In this document: one piece after another, positions 1 to 7,603 of the stretch
Layout of the letters: every line of letters begins with the position of its first letter
Numbering within the stretch: the first letter of the stretch is position 1
DNA from: Candidatus Rifleibacteriota bacterium
Lineage (GTDB): Bacteria; Riflebacteria; Ozemobacteria; Ozemobacterales; Ozemobacteraceae
DNA length: 12,717 nt
Reading direction: 5' to 3'
Assembly: GCA_029560455.1 (NCBI GenBank)
Contig: JAKQKW010000171.1
Span: 1-12,717 of the forward strand
Notes under the pieces: generated by a model
Databases searched by the model: none
What the model was told of the DNA's origin: nothing
The model's input: the letters and a program-made list of their open reading frames with translations, nothing else
Position numbers and translations under genes: made by a program

Positions 1-408
1 GACGCACCTGTATATGAAGAGAGGGTCGAAAAAGTTATTGCTGCAGACCTGTCGTTTGAAGATGGCCTGAAACAGCTCATTGCACTGCAGGCAGAATTTG
101 CCGAGAAAAAAGGCCCTCTCGTCAAGCAGTTTATGGCGCTAGGGCCGCAGCTCAAACTCAATGACATTCAGTTCAAGCATCTGACCGGTCTGTTTGAAAA
201 AGCGGTTGCCCGTCTGGCACGTTTTTTTGACCGCTGGAGAAAACAGGGAATTCTCACTTCGCGGTTTACTTCCGGGCAGATGGCATTGATGTTTCAGGGA
301 CTGTTCGATCTTAATGTCGCCATGTCATATTTTCAGGAACCAGCTCTGCGGTCTGAAGACGTGCTTACCTGTATCATGAAGGTTCTGAGCCGGGAAGGTG
401 AAAAATAA
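1..408 (+). CDS. TetR-family transcriptional repressor, C-terminal part (5' end outside window)
   Basis: The frame is open from base 1 and ends at TAA 406-408. About 135 residues are visible and the N-terminal helix-turn-helix domain lies outside the window. What remains is all-helical and has the look of a TetR C-terminal ligand/dimerisation domain: a helix pair around the F-E-D-G-L-K segment, then a stretch with R-F-F-D-R-W followed by G-I-L-T, then a last helix ending M-K-V-L. Family proteins of this kind usually repress an adjacent efflux operon and release DNA when a pump substrate binds. Its stop codon overlaps the start of the TolC-like gene by one base (TAATG), so it is probably the first or an early gene of the efflux operon and would be autoregulated. 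That regulation is inferred, because the operator is not in view. The internal ATG at 133 is not the true start. Confidence 0.75.
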   Translation, partial: DAPVYEERVEKVIAADLSFEDGLKQLIALQAEFAEKKGPLVKQFMALGPQLKLNDIQFKHLTGLFEKAVARLARFFDRWRKQGILTSRFTSGQMALMFQGLFDLNVAMSYFQEPALRSEDVLTCIMKVLSREGEK

Positions 409-1814
409 TGCGCCGAGTTGCTTCGCTTCTGACGCTTTTTATCGCTGTAACAGCCGGATTACAGGCTGTTCAGCCTGAGATTCAGGCTCTAGGGCCTGAT
501 TTGAAGCCATTGCCGGCCGCTTCGGCCACTTTTGAGACCGGCGACTTCAAACTGGAAAACGCCATCGAAATCGTACTGCGCGATAACCGCACGATTCACA
601 ACGCAGCTCTCGCTGTTGAAAAAGCCGATGGGCAGGTGCGTCAGGCCCGTTCGATAGCGGGTATGAAGCTCGGCGCTAATCTTACCCAGACCCGCCTCGA
701 CGAAATAACCAGCGCGGATTTTGGTGGCCAGAGTGTTGCCTTAAGCAAGTTGGATAACCAGAAAATCTGGTTTGAACTTTCGCAACCACTTTTTCTCGGC
801 CAGAAAGACCGGGCGGCTATCAAATCTTCGCGCCTTGGCCGCGATATTGCCGGTTCGGCATATACCCTGACCCGTCAGCAGACGATTCTTGCCGCCAGTA
901 TCGGTTACTATTCCTGGCTTTACGCCCGCGAAGTTGAAGATGTCGGCCGCATGAATCTCGAACTGGCGCAGGCACACTACGACCTGGTAAAAAAACGCTT
1001 TGGTGCCGAGCAGGCATCCAAATACGAACTGCTGCGCGCCGAAGTCAGGCTGGTGCAGACTCAGAGCGCCTACCTCAAAGACCAGAACGATGCCCAGCTT
1101 GCCCGGCTCGAACTGCTGAAAATGCTGGCGTTGCCGCTCGAAACAGCACTCGATACCAGTTGCCGTCTTGAAGCCGAAATTCTTAAGCCCGATCTTGAAT
1201 CAGACCTTTCACAGGCTGAAGAGCTGCGTGAAGACCTGAAAATAAAGCGTGACGAGAAGCGTCTTGCCAATCAGGCGGTGGTTGCCGCCCGCGGTGAAAA
1301 ACAGCCGACTGTCGCTCTTTTTGGTCAGTTCGGCAGTGAAGACCCCTCTTCAAAATCAGGTTTCGGTTCGCTCGAACGCAAAAGCTACTGGCTGGCCGGC
1401 GTTTCGGTCAATCTGCCGGTTCTTGATGCCGGCTTCAGTTCTGGTAAGGTTCTCGAAGCAAAATCAGGCCTGAAACAAAGTGAAACAGGTTATGCCGACA
1501 GTCTCGAACAGGCGCAGCTCGAAATCCGCAAGGCGATTCTCAGCCTTAATACCTCTGAACAGATCGTCAATGCTCAAAAAGAAAACGTTAAGCAGGCCGA
1601 AGAAACGATGCGCCTGGCCAAAGTGCGCTACGAAAACGGCATGTTCACTCAGGTCGATCTGTTTGACGCCGAAACTGCCTGGTCCAATGCCAGGCTGATG
1701 TATATTCAATCAGTATTTCTGCACCATCAGGCCAGACTGTCATATCTTCTGGCTACCGGTCGTCTTGGCCGCGAACTCATTGCCGACAGCAGCGGCGAAA
1801 GGAAAAGCAGATGA
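408..1814 (+). CDS. TolC-like outer-membrane efflux channel protein
   Basis: This is a 468-residue outer-membrane factor, near the usual TolC-family length. Residues 1 to about 20 form a signal peptide (R-R start, then a hydrophobic run L-L-T-L-F-I-A-V). The mature part shows the duplicated OEP layout: a first repeat roughly 45-245 and a second roughly 265-455, each with long Ala/Glu/Leu-rich coiled-coil helices (for example around N-A-A-L-A-V-E-K and R-L-A-K-V-R-Y-E-N-G) flanking beta-strand segments. R-Y-E-N-G-M-F-T-Q-V-D-L-F-D-A-E is a typical OEP signature near the end. It would form the trimeric exit duct for the adaptor and RND pump that follow. The ATG overlaps the TetR stop by one base and the TGA overlaps the adaptor ATG by four, so translation is probably coupled. 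The substrate cannot be read from the sequence. Confidence 0.92.
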   Translation: MRRVASLLTLFIAVTAGLQAVQPEIQALGPDLKPLPAASATFETGDFKLENAIEIVLRDNRTIHNAALAVEKADGQVRQARSIAGMKLGANLTQTRLDEITSADFGGQSVALSKLDNQKIWFELSQPLFLGQKDRAAIKSSRLGRDIAGSAYTLTRQQTILAASIGYYSWLYAREVEDVGRMNLELAQAHYDLVKKRFGAEQASKYELLRAEVRLVQTQSAYLKDQNDAQLARLELLKMLALPLETALDTSCRLEAEILKPDLESDLSQAEELREDLKIKRDEKRLANQAVVAARGEKQPTVALFGQFGSEDPSSKSGFGSLERKSYWLAGVSVNLPVLDAGFSSGKVLEAKSGLKQSETGYADSLEQAQLEIRKAILSLNTSEQIVNAQKENVKQAEETMRLAKVRYENGMFTQVDLFDAETAWSNARLMYIQSVFLHHQARLSYLLATGRLGRELIADSSGERKSR

Positions 1815-3100
1815 AGTTGAACACGCAGATACACCATTCACAGACAGGCTTCAAAAAACTGTGCCGCAACCTTATCCTCTGGTCGGCGCTCTCCCTGCTG
1901 ATTCCGGTTGAACTACCGGCCCAGAATGGCAATGGTGTTGCTATTCCGGTATTTGCCGAAAAAGTAACTACTGGCACCATCAATCGCCGTATCGAGACTT
2001 CGGGTGACATTCTGCCACTGCTGGGCGTAAACGTGCACCCCGAAGCCGCCGGCCGTATTACCGAGATTTTCGTCGATGTCGGTTCAAATGTTAAAAAAGG
2101 TCAGGAACTCGCCCAGATTTACAACGACGTGCAGAAAGCCCAGTTGCAGCAGGCTCAGGCTGCCGTAACCGTTTCTAAAGCCGCAATCGAAATGCAGAAA
2201 GTTATGGTTGAAACCACCCAGTCAGCCCTGGTTGCTGCAAAAGCCGGTGTCGAGGCTGCTGAGTCGCAGTTGAAGAATCTGGCGATAACCAGGGAACGTC
2301 TTGAAAAGTTGTTCTCTGAAGGCGCTATTTCACGCCAACAGCTTGACGACGTCGTTGCCCAGCATGACTCGGCTTCGGCACGTTTGATCGCCGCAAAATC
2401 AGAAGAAAAACGTGCCGGCGATGCCATTCAGTCGGCAAAGATGACCCTCGAAATGCGCCGTGCCGAACTGATTCAGGCGACCGCGAACCTCAACTCGGTG
2501 CAGGTATTGCTCGACAATACTCTTGTCAGAGCGCCATTCGATGGTGTGATTACCGCCAGACATGCCGACCCCGGTGCCATGGCCGGCCCGGCTGTGCCTC
2601 TGTTCAGAATTGAGCAGATCAACCCTGCCAAAATTCTCGGCACCATCATCGAAAAGGATCTTTACCTGATCGAGGCTGGCAGAACGCCGGCGATAATAAC
2701 TGTTGACGCCGTAAGAGAAGAATCGCGCGGCGTGGTTTCACGTATTTACCCGGCGATAGACAGTAACAGCCGCACCGGCCGTATTGAAATTCTGCTGCAG
2801 AACCCTGAACTGAAACTGCGCAGCGGCATGTTTGCCAAGATCAGCCTGTTGATCAATACCAGCGAAGACAAGCCGGTAGTTGGCCGCGATGCGCTGCTTA
2901 AATACGAAAACAATTACTATGCCTATCTTATTGAAAACGGGCACGCCGTTAAACGCCAGGTAAAAGTCGGAATCATCGACGAAGACCGGGTTGAAGTTGT
3001 CGAAGGACTTAAACCCGGCGACCTGATCATTTCAAAGGGGCTCGAATTCATTCGCGAAGGCAGTGCCGTCAAGGTTTCTGAAGGAGACGGCAATAAATGA
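1811..3100 (+). CDS. RND efflux periplasmic adaptor (membrane fusion protein, HlyD/AcrA type)
   Basis: The 429-residue protein begins with a basic region and a hydrophobic segment (L-I-L-W-S-A-L-S-L-L-I-P) ending near L-P-A-Q, a signal peptide without a clear lipobox. The first half of the biotinyl/lipoyl domain is around residues 75-106 (P-E-A-A-G-R-I through V-K-K-G-Q). A long Ala/Gln-rich alpha-helical hairpin runs roughly 108-235. The second lipoyl half is around 238-268 (V-R-A-P-F-D-G-V-I), then a beta-barrel domain (S-G-M-F-A-K near 340) and a membrane-proximal domain to about 422 (G-L-K-P-G-D). It would bridge the TolC-like channel and the RND pump. An A-G-G-A-like ribosome site precedes the ATG by about 8 bases. 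The ATG overlaps the TolC stop, and its own TGA overlaps the pump start. Confidence 0.93.
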   Translation: MKLNTQIHHSQTGFKKLCRNLILWSALSLLIPVELPAQNGNGVAIPVFAEKVTTGTINRRIETSGDILPLLGVNVHPEAAGRITEIFVDVGSNVKKGQELAQIYNDVQKAQLQQAQAAVTVSKAAIEMQKVMVETTQSALVAAKAGVEAAESQLKNLAITRERLEKLFSEGAISRQQLDDVVAQHDSASARLIAAKSEEKRAGDAIQSAKMTLEMRRAELIQATANLNSVQVLLDNTLVRAPFDGVITARHADPGAMAGPAVPLFRIEQINPAKILGTIIEKDLYLIEAGRTPAIITVDAVREESRGVVSRIYPAIDSNSRTGRIEILLQNPELKLRSGMFAKISLLINTSEDKPVVGRDALLKYENNYYAYLIENGHAVKRQVKVGIIDEDRVEVVEGLKPGDLIISKGLEFIREGSAVKVSEGDGNK

Positions 3101-6100
3101 AACTCTCTGAATTCGGGGTTCGCTGGCCGGTAACGACCAGCATGATCTTCATTGCCATCGTCATTCTCGGCGCTTTTTCCTATACCCGCGTCGGCATCGA
3201 TCTGATGCCCGAAATGGATATCCCGGTCGTTTCGGTTATTACCGCCTATTCCGGGGCTGGCCCGCAGGAAATCGAGACCCGCATAACCGAACTCATCGAA
3301 GAACGCGTTTCGACGGTTCAGAACGTCGACAAAGTGACGTCTGCATCTATGGAAGGCATATCGCTGATCAGCGTTAAATTCGACTGGGGTACTGACCTGG
3401 CAGAGGCAACCAATGATATTCGTGAACAGATCGACCTGGTTCGCAAACGTTTGCCCGACAATGCCGAAGACCCGGTGATCATGAAATTCGACATGAGCAT
3501 GATTCCGGTCGTCGTTCTCGGCGTAACCGCCAACGAAAGCTGGGAAAAGCTCGACCGCATCGTCGATAAAAAGATTGTCGATAACCTTAAAAGACTGCCG
3601 GGCGTTGCGACAGCCCTTTCTGAAGGCGGCCTGAAGCGCATGATCAGAGTGCAGCTCAACCGCGAACGCCTCAAGGCCACAGGCATTACTGGCCAGCAGA
3701 TTGTTCAGGCCCTGCATCTGCACAATCTCAGCAATCCTGGTGGACACATCAAGTCAGGCACCATGGACTTCCTTATCCGCACCCCGGGCGAATTTTCTTC
3801 AATAGAGGAAATCGGTAACGTCGTAATTGCAAAGCATGCCGGTATCGTGCGTTTAAAAGATATCGCCACCGTCGAAGACAGTTTTGGCGAAAAAACCGAA
3901 GACTTTCTGATGAACGGCAAGCCGGCGATTGGGGTTATCGTGCAGAAACAGTCGGGTGGCAACACCGTCGCGGTTTCGCGGGCGGTCAGAGAGGCGCTTC
4001 CTGGCATCCAGGCGCAGTTGCCGGCTGACGTTAAAATTCACGAATTTTTTGATTCGGCCAATTTTATCAGAAGCACCGTTGACAACCTGAAAAGTGCACT
4101 GCTCATGGGCGGCGTCGGCGTTTTCTTTGTCATTCTTTTCTTCATCAGAGACCTGCGAGCCAGTCTGATTATCGGCGTTTCGGTGCCAACCTCTCTGATC
4201 ATTACCTTTTTGTTGATGTACCTCAATGATTACACAATCAATCAGATCTCGATGTCGAGTCTTGCGATTGCGGTCGGCATGGTTGTTGACAACTCGATCG
4301 TCATTCTCGATAACGTCAAGCGCTATGCCGAAAGGGGCGTAACCCCGCGTGAGAGCGCGATATGGGGTGCAGCAGAGATGGGTTCGGCGGTTGTCGCCTC
4401 GACGATGACAACGGTTGCCATTTTCCTGCCGATCATTTTTACCACCGGTATCACCAAGATTATTTTCGGGCAGTTGGCTACGATTGTAACCATGGCGCTG
4501 ATTGCTTCTCTGTTTTCAGCGTTGTTGCTGACGCCGATGCTCTGCTCGAAGTTTCTCAAAACCGGTGATCTGCGTGAGCACAAGCTTTTTGCGGTTTCCG
4601 GGCGACTGCTTGAACGGCTCGAAGAGGCTTATGGCAGTTTTCTTAAAAAAGCGCTGCGCAATCGCTGGAAAGTGCTCGCCGGCCTGGTTGCGCTGTTCAT
4701 GTTTTCGCTGGCCCTGATTCCGCTCGTCGGCGTTGAATATATGCCGCAGCAGGACCAGGGTTTCCTGTTCATGGAAGTAGAACTGCCCACCGGTACCCGC
4801 TTCGAAGAGACCCGCAACGTCTGCATGCAGATTTATGACATTCTCAAAGAGCATGTGCCCGAAATGAAATCGTGCGTCATTACCTTCGGTGTCGGTGAAT
4901 CGGCCGAACAGGTGATGTTCAACCCGAAGAAAGCTTCGAATACCGGCAAGGTTGAGATGGTGCTGACGTCAAAAAACACCCGTGCTGCCAGTGCCAAAGA
5001 TATTATCAGCCGGGTCAGGCCATATACCGACAAAATTCCCGGTGCGATCATCAGATTTACCACCTCTGACCCGATTGGCGAGATGATCATGGGCGCCAGT
5101 TCTGATTTTTCGATCGACATTTTCGGGCACGACCTCGACCAGGGCGTGACTTTTGCCCGCAGCATCGTCAAAGCCCTCGGCCAGATCGAGAACCTGAAAG
5201 ACATCGAAATCAGTCAGAAGCTTGCGAAGCCTGAGTTGCAGGTAAAGGTCGACCGCGAAAAGGTTTCGTCTCTCGGCCTCAACGTTACTGATGTGGCACG
5301 GGCGATCGAACTTTATTTCAGCGGTGATAAGACCGTCAAATACCGCGAAGGCGGCGAAGAATACGACGTCGAAGTGAGACTTCGCGCCGAAGATCGTCTG
5401 AATCTCAAAGACCTTGATCAGGTCAGTATGCTGACCCCGACAAATGAGCCGGTCAGGTTGAGCAATCTGGCCAACATCATTCAGACGATTGGCCCGACCC
5501 GCATCGAGCGCTCAGAACAGCAGCGCTACATCAAAATCAGCGGGCAGGTATTCAACACCGACCCTGGCACCGTTATCGCCAGAGCTGCTGAAATAATGAA
5601 GACCGTGCCGGTGCCCCCGGGCTTCAGCTGGGAATTCAGCGGCAACGAAAAGGAACGCGTCGAATCCTTTCTGCTGATGCTGCAGGCCGCCGTGCTCGGC
5701 ATGATTCTCGTTTACATGGTCATGGCTTCGCAGTTTGAGTCGTTGCTGGCACCGTTCATCATCTTTCTCAGCATTCCGTTCGGTTTCATGGGCGCGATTC
5801 AGTTGCTGGTAATTACCGGTAACCGTATTTCGGTCGTGTCACTGCTCGGCTTCATCATTCTCATCGGTATCGTCGTTAACAACGGCATTGTTCTGATCAG
5901 CTACATCAATATGCTGATCCGGCGCGGTGTACATCTCAGTCAGGCTCTTATCGACGCCGGCAAAAACCGTCTGCGTCCGGTGCTGTCGACTACCTGCACT
6001 ACAGCTCTCGGCATGGTGCCGATGGCCATGTCTACCGGTGATGGTTCAGAAGTCTGGGTGCCGATCGGCCTGAGTGTTATCGGCGGTCTGTTCGTTTCAA

Positions 6101-6180
6101 CGATCATGACGCTGGTTCTGATGCCGGTAATTTATCATCTGATGCGCCGCTGGCTCGTGCCAGAAGACCAGCGCCAGTGA
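3097..6180 (+). CDS. RND-family inner-membrane efflux transporter, SwrC/HAE-like
   Basis: At 1027 residues it has the normal AcrB-family length and the internally duplicated plan: TM1 near 12-30, a periplasmic porter/docking loop, TM2-6 from about 330, a second large loop, and TM8-12 from about 865. The N-terminal G-I-D-L-M-P-E-M-D-I-P motif is typical of RND pumps. In TM4 the pair is D398-N399, where AcrB has Asp-Asp, and in TM10 the pair is N928-N929, where AcrB has Lys-Asn. This G-M-V-V-D-N and V-V-N-N pattern matches the SwrC-like branch better than classical AcrB or CusA. The pump uses the proton gradient to export a substrate through the adaptor and TolC partner; likely substrates are amphiphiles or drugs, but metals cannot be excluded. 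AAGGAG lies about 10 bases before the ATG, which overlaps the adaptor stop by four bases. Confidence 0.95.
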   Translation: MKLSEFGVRWPVTTSMIFIAIVILGAFSYTRVGIDLMPEMDIPVVSVITAYSGAGPQEIETRITELIEERVSTVQNVDKVTSASMEGISLISVKFDWGTDLAEATNDIREQIDLVRKRLPDNAEDPVIMKFDMSMIPVVVLGVTANESWEKLDRIVDKKIVDNLKRLPGVATALSEGGLKRMIRVQLNRERLKATGITGQQIVQALHLHNLSNPGGHIKSGTMDFLIRTPGEFSSIEEIGNVVIAKHAGIVRLKDIATVEDSFGEKTEDFLMNGKPAIGVIVQKQSGGNTVAVSRAVREALPGIQAQLPADVKIHEFFDSANFIRSTVDNLKSALLMGGVGVFFVILFFIRDLRASLIIGVSVPTSLIITFLLMYLNDYTINQISMSSLAIAVGMVVDNSIVILDNVKRYAERGVTPRESAIWGAAEMGSAVVASTMTTVAIFLPIIFTTGITKIIFGQLATIVTMALIASLFSALLLTPMLCSKFLKTGDLREHKLFAVSGRLLERLEEAYGSFLKKALRNRWKVLAGLVALFMFSLALIPLVGVEYMPQQDQGFLFMEVELPTGTRFEETRNVCMQIYDILKEHVPEMKSCVITFGVGESAEQVMFNPKKASNTGKVEMVLTSKNTRAASAKDIISRVRPYTDKIPGAIIRFTTSDPIGEMIMGASSDFSIDIFGHDLDQGVTFARSIVKALGQIENLKDIEISQKLAKPELQVKVDREKVSSLGLNVTDVARAIELYFSGDKTVKYREGGEEYDVEVRLRAEDRLNLKDLDQVSMLTPTNEPVRLSNLANIIQTIGPTRIERSEQQRYIKISGQVFNTDPGTVIARAAEIMKTVPVPPGFSWEFSGNEKERVESFLLMLQAAVLGMILVYMVMASQFESLLAPFIIFLSIPFGFMGAIQLLVITGNRISVVSLLGFIILIGIVVNNGIVLISYINMLIRRGVHLSQALIDAGKNRLRPVLSTTCTTALGMVPMAMSTGDGSEVWVPIGLSVIGGLFVSTIMTLVLMPVIYHLMRRWLVPEDQRQ

Positions 6181-6238
6181 AGAGAAACGGGCTGCGCCAT
6201 TCCGGGGATTTGCCATCGCGAACACAGGAGAACTAAAA

Positions 6239-6529
6239 ATGGAATTTGTCATGCTTGTCTGCAGCGCGACCCTGCAGGAAGATCTTGAAAAGCTGTTTAA
6301 AAAGAATCTTATTACCGGTTACACGCTGCTGCCAACAGTTTATGGCTCTGGCCGCGGTGGTGGCACCCGTCTCGATACCGAAGTCTGGCCGGGAATGAAT
6401 ATAATGTATGCTCTCGCTCTTCAACCGCAGCAATACAAGGCTGTCAAAGACTGGGTCGAATCATATCGTCTGCTGAAAACCCGCGAAGGTATCAAACTCT
6501 TCTCTCTCGCCCTCAAAGAGATGCTTTAA
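6239..6529 (+). CDS. Small PII-like protein (ferredoxin-like fold) linked to the RND pump
   Basis: This 96-residue soluble protein has a PII-like beta-alpha-beta-beta-alpha-beta pattern: strand 2-9, helix 11-22, strands about 26-35 and 54-61 flanking a Gly-rich loop 36-52, helix 63-79, and a final strand 84-92. The loop reads G-S-G-R-G-G-G-T-R-L-D-T-E, resembling a shortened T-loop. The turn E-G-I-K-L-F is placed like the B-loop G-x-G-K-I-F of true PII proteins. It lacks the canonical uridylylated Tyr context and is shorter than GlnB (about 112 residues). A PII subgroup called PII-NG is known beside heavy-metal RND pump genes, and this protein fits that idea. It starts 58 bases after the pump stop with an AGGAG site at 6226-6230 and no terminator seen between, so it is probably co-transcribed. 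Ligand and target are unknown; DUF3240-like is an alternative family name. Confidence 0.72.
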   Translation: MEFVMLVCSATLQEDLEKLFKKNLITGYTLLPTVYGSGRGGGTRLDTEVWPGMNIMYALALQPQQYKAVKDWVESYRLLKTREGIKLFSLALKEML

Positions 6530-6536
6530 AATCTTT

Positions 6537-6719
6537 TCAATCAAAGTCTTTGAGCATTTTGAGAATGTGCTTTGCCAGCTTTTCATTTATTTCGTTGTGT
6601 CGTGGTACTGGTTGTGAGACTCTGGTTCGTGGGTTTTGATACCAGTCGTGATTGCCGCCGTGCCTTATAAACACGCAATTTATCTGTGCGAGCTTTTTTA
6701 AAAGTTCGCTTCTTTTCAT
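6537..6719 (-). CDS. hicA: HicA-family mRNA interferase toxin
   Basis: The 60-residue protein is a complete compact HicA with a double-stranded RNA-binding-like fold. Visible signatures are the N-terminal helix K-R-S-E-L-L-K-K-L, the G-G-N-H motif with the expected catalytic His at residue 24, and the C-terminal P-V-P-R-H-N-E-I followed by a helix I-L-K-M-L-K. HicA toxins cleave mRNA and are held inactive by HicB. Its ATG overlaps the hicB stop by four bases (6716-6719), so antitoxin comes first and translation is coupled. It is convergent with the PII-like gene, with only seven bases between stops and no terminator visible, so opposing transcripts may overlap. All expected motifs are intact, so it is probably an active toxin, although activity is inferred. 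Confidence 0.9.
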   Translation of the reverse strand: MKRSELLKKLAQINCVFIRHGGNHDWYQNPRTRVSQPVPRHNEINEKLAKHILKMLKDFD

Positions 6720-6904
6720 GCTACTTCAAGCTCGTCGATCCGTCTTGCACAAGGTATTTCCCCTGATGTGAGATCTTTATAGAGGTCTTTAAGGTTTTCT
6801 TTTAGTTCGTCGAGGGTAGTGCCCTGAGTTCGGTAGTCGGGAAAATCTGATAAATAACCGATCCAGAAATCTTCATCGCGCCAGTAGACAAATTGAGCTT
6901 TCAT
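6716..6904 (-). CDS. hicB: HicB-family antitoxin, short form without DNA-binding domain
   Basis: The 62-residue protein shows the partial RNase H-like HicB fold: strands with F-V-Y-W-R-D-E-D-F-W-I-G-Y, the core S-D-F-P-D-Y-R-T-Q-G-T-T-L, then a helix D-E-L-K-E-N-L-K-D-L. This corresponds to the D-x-P-x-x-x-T-x-G-x-T family signature. It stops shortly afterwards, so the C-terminal helix-turn-helix or ribbon-helix-helix domain of longer HicB proteins is absent. It should neutralise HicA by binding it, but has no obvious domain for repressing its own promoter. A GGAG site (6915-6918 on the minus strand) precedes the ATG by about 10 bases. It is the first gene of the hicBA pair and is divergent from the ferritin-like gene. 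Confidence 0.88.
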   Translation of the reverse strand: MKAQFVYWRDEDFWIGYLSDFPDYRTQGTTLDELKENLKDLYKDLTSGEIPCARRIDELEVA

Positions 6905-6934
6905 GGTTCAAAATCTCCGATTGATTCTTGTTTA

Positions 6935-6943
6935 ATTATATCA
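6935..6943 (-). promoter_or_regulatory. Extended -10 promoter for hicBA
   Basis: The minus strand reads TGATATAAT, a perfect TATAAT with the TGn extension, about 30 bases upstream of the hicB ATG. No good -35 hexamer is found at 16-18 bases, as is common for extended -10 promoters. Predicted transcription starts near 6928 and gives a leader of about 24 bases carrying the GGAG site. Confidence 0.55.
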
Positions 6944-6951
6944 TTTTCCGG

Positions 6952-6979
6952 TTGCGTTTATGCCGGAGCTTTATATTAT
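6952..6979 (+). promoter_or_regulatory. Candidate promoter for the ferritin-like gene
   Basis: TTGCGT (6952-6957) and TATTAT (6974-6979) are separated by 16 bases, about 38 bases before the ATG at 7017. The -10 matches 5 of 6 consensus bases and the -35 only 3 of 6. It is back-to-back with the hicBA promoter. No operator-like palindrome was recognised. Confidence 0.35.
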
Positions 6980-7016
6980 TGGTAAAAAGCGACAGTAAAA
7001 TTCAGGGAGGCACAAA

Positions 7017-7523
7017 ATGACCGTCGAACGTTCTCTTGAAATCATTAAACAGGCTCTGCTGCTCGAAAAGCGTGGCAAGTCATTTTACAGCAAGGTTGCC
7101 GAACACACTCAGCATGCTTCTGTACGGGATTTTTTCCAGTTGATGGCTGAAGAAGAGCAGAATCACATTCATGCCCTGCTAAAACAGTACAAAGCAATGA
7201 AGGAACGCGGCCGCTTTGAGGCCGGCAGCTTCGACGAAAGCATCGATATCAGGCAGACCGCCGATCAGGTTCTCAGTAATGAAATAATCAAGCTCATCAA
7301 TGGCGCTGACTATGAATCGGCAGCTGTTTCCGCTGCCATTTCCATGGAGGAGCGAGCCGTAAAAGTCTATTCTGAACGGGCCGAATCGGCCACCGACCCT
7401 GAAGAGAAAAAGCTCTACAGCTGGCTCACCCGCTGGGAAAGAGTGCATCTGCACCAGTTGCTCGAGATCGATCGCGTTATCAGCGAACGCATCTGGAACG
7501 ACAACAATTTCTGGCCATTTTGA
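7017..7523 (+). CDS. Ferritin-like diiron protein (rubrerythrin-type domain, no rubredoxin domain)
   Basis: The 168-residue protein is a four-helix bundle with the duplicated diiron-site pattern. Helix 1 has E17 followed seven residues later by Y24. Helix 2 has E47-x-x-H50 in E-E-E-Q-N-H. Helix 3 has E111 with Y118 at the same spacing. Helix 4 has E141-x-x-H144 in W-E-R-V-H. These are the expected iron ligands of the rubrerythrin/ferritin-like superfamily. The Cys-rich rubredoxin domain of classical rubrerythrin is absent, as there are no Cys residues. A role in peroxide reduction, oxygen defence or iron handling in the cytoplasm is plausible; the exact reaction cannot be told. GGGAGG at 7005-7010, six bases before the ATG, fixes the start. 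It is monocistronic, with its own terminator downstream. Its diiron chemistry pairs loosely with the convergent hemerythrin gene. Confidence 0.87.
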   Translation: MTVERSLEIIKQALLLEKRGKSFYSKVAEHTQHASVRDFFQLMAEEEQNHIHALLKQYKAMKERGRFEAGSFDESIDIRQTADQVLSNEIIKLINGADYESAAVSAAISMEERAVKVYSERAESATDPEEKKLYSWLTRWERVHLHQLLEIDRVISERIWNDNNFWPF

Positions 7524-7543
7524 TGCCCTCCTGATTGTTCTCG

Positions 7544-7562
7544 AAGCATCATCATGATGCTT
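7544..7562. other. Perfect hairpin upstream of the ferritin-like terminator
   Basis: AAGCATCA and TGATGCTT form a perfect 8-base-pair stem with a three-base loop, 20 bases after the ferritin-like stop and 12 bases before the main terminator stem. It has no T-run on either side. It could protect the mRNA 3' end or be read as a protein-binding palindrome. Confidence 0.55.
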
Positions 7563-7574
7563 GCCATATATTAC

Positions 7575-7603
7575 ACCGCCTGCTCACGCAGGCGGTCTTT
7601 TTT
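7575..7603 (+). terminator. Rho-independent terminator of the ferritin-like gene
   Basis: A 9-base-pair GC-rich stem (ACCGCCTGC with GCAGGCGGT) and a TCAC loop are followed by CTTTTTT. It lies about 50 bases after the stop at 7523. The T-run is only on the + strand side, so it is not a strong terminator for the convergent hemerythrin transcript. Confidence 0.9.

Noticed and set aside
2923..3747. Open frame of 274 codons on the - strand
   Set aside because: It lies opposite the adaptor and RND genes, which have clear family motifs. Its translation has no recognisable domain, so it is a shadow frame.
6181..6238. Terminator between the RND pump and the PII-like gene
   Set aside because: No stable stem followed by a T-run is seen, which favours co-transcription.
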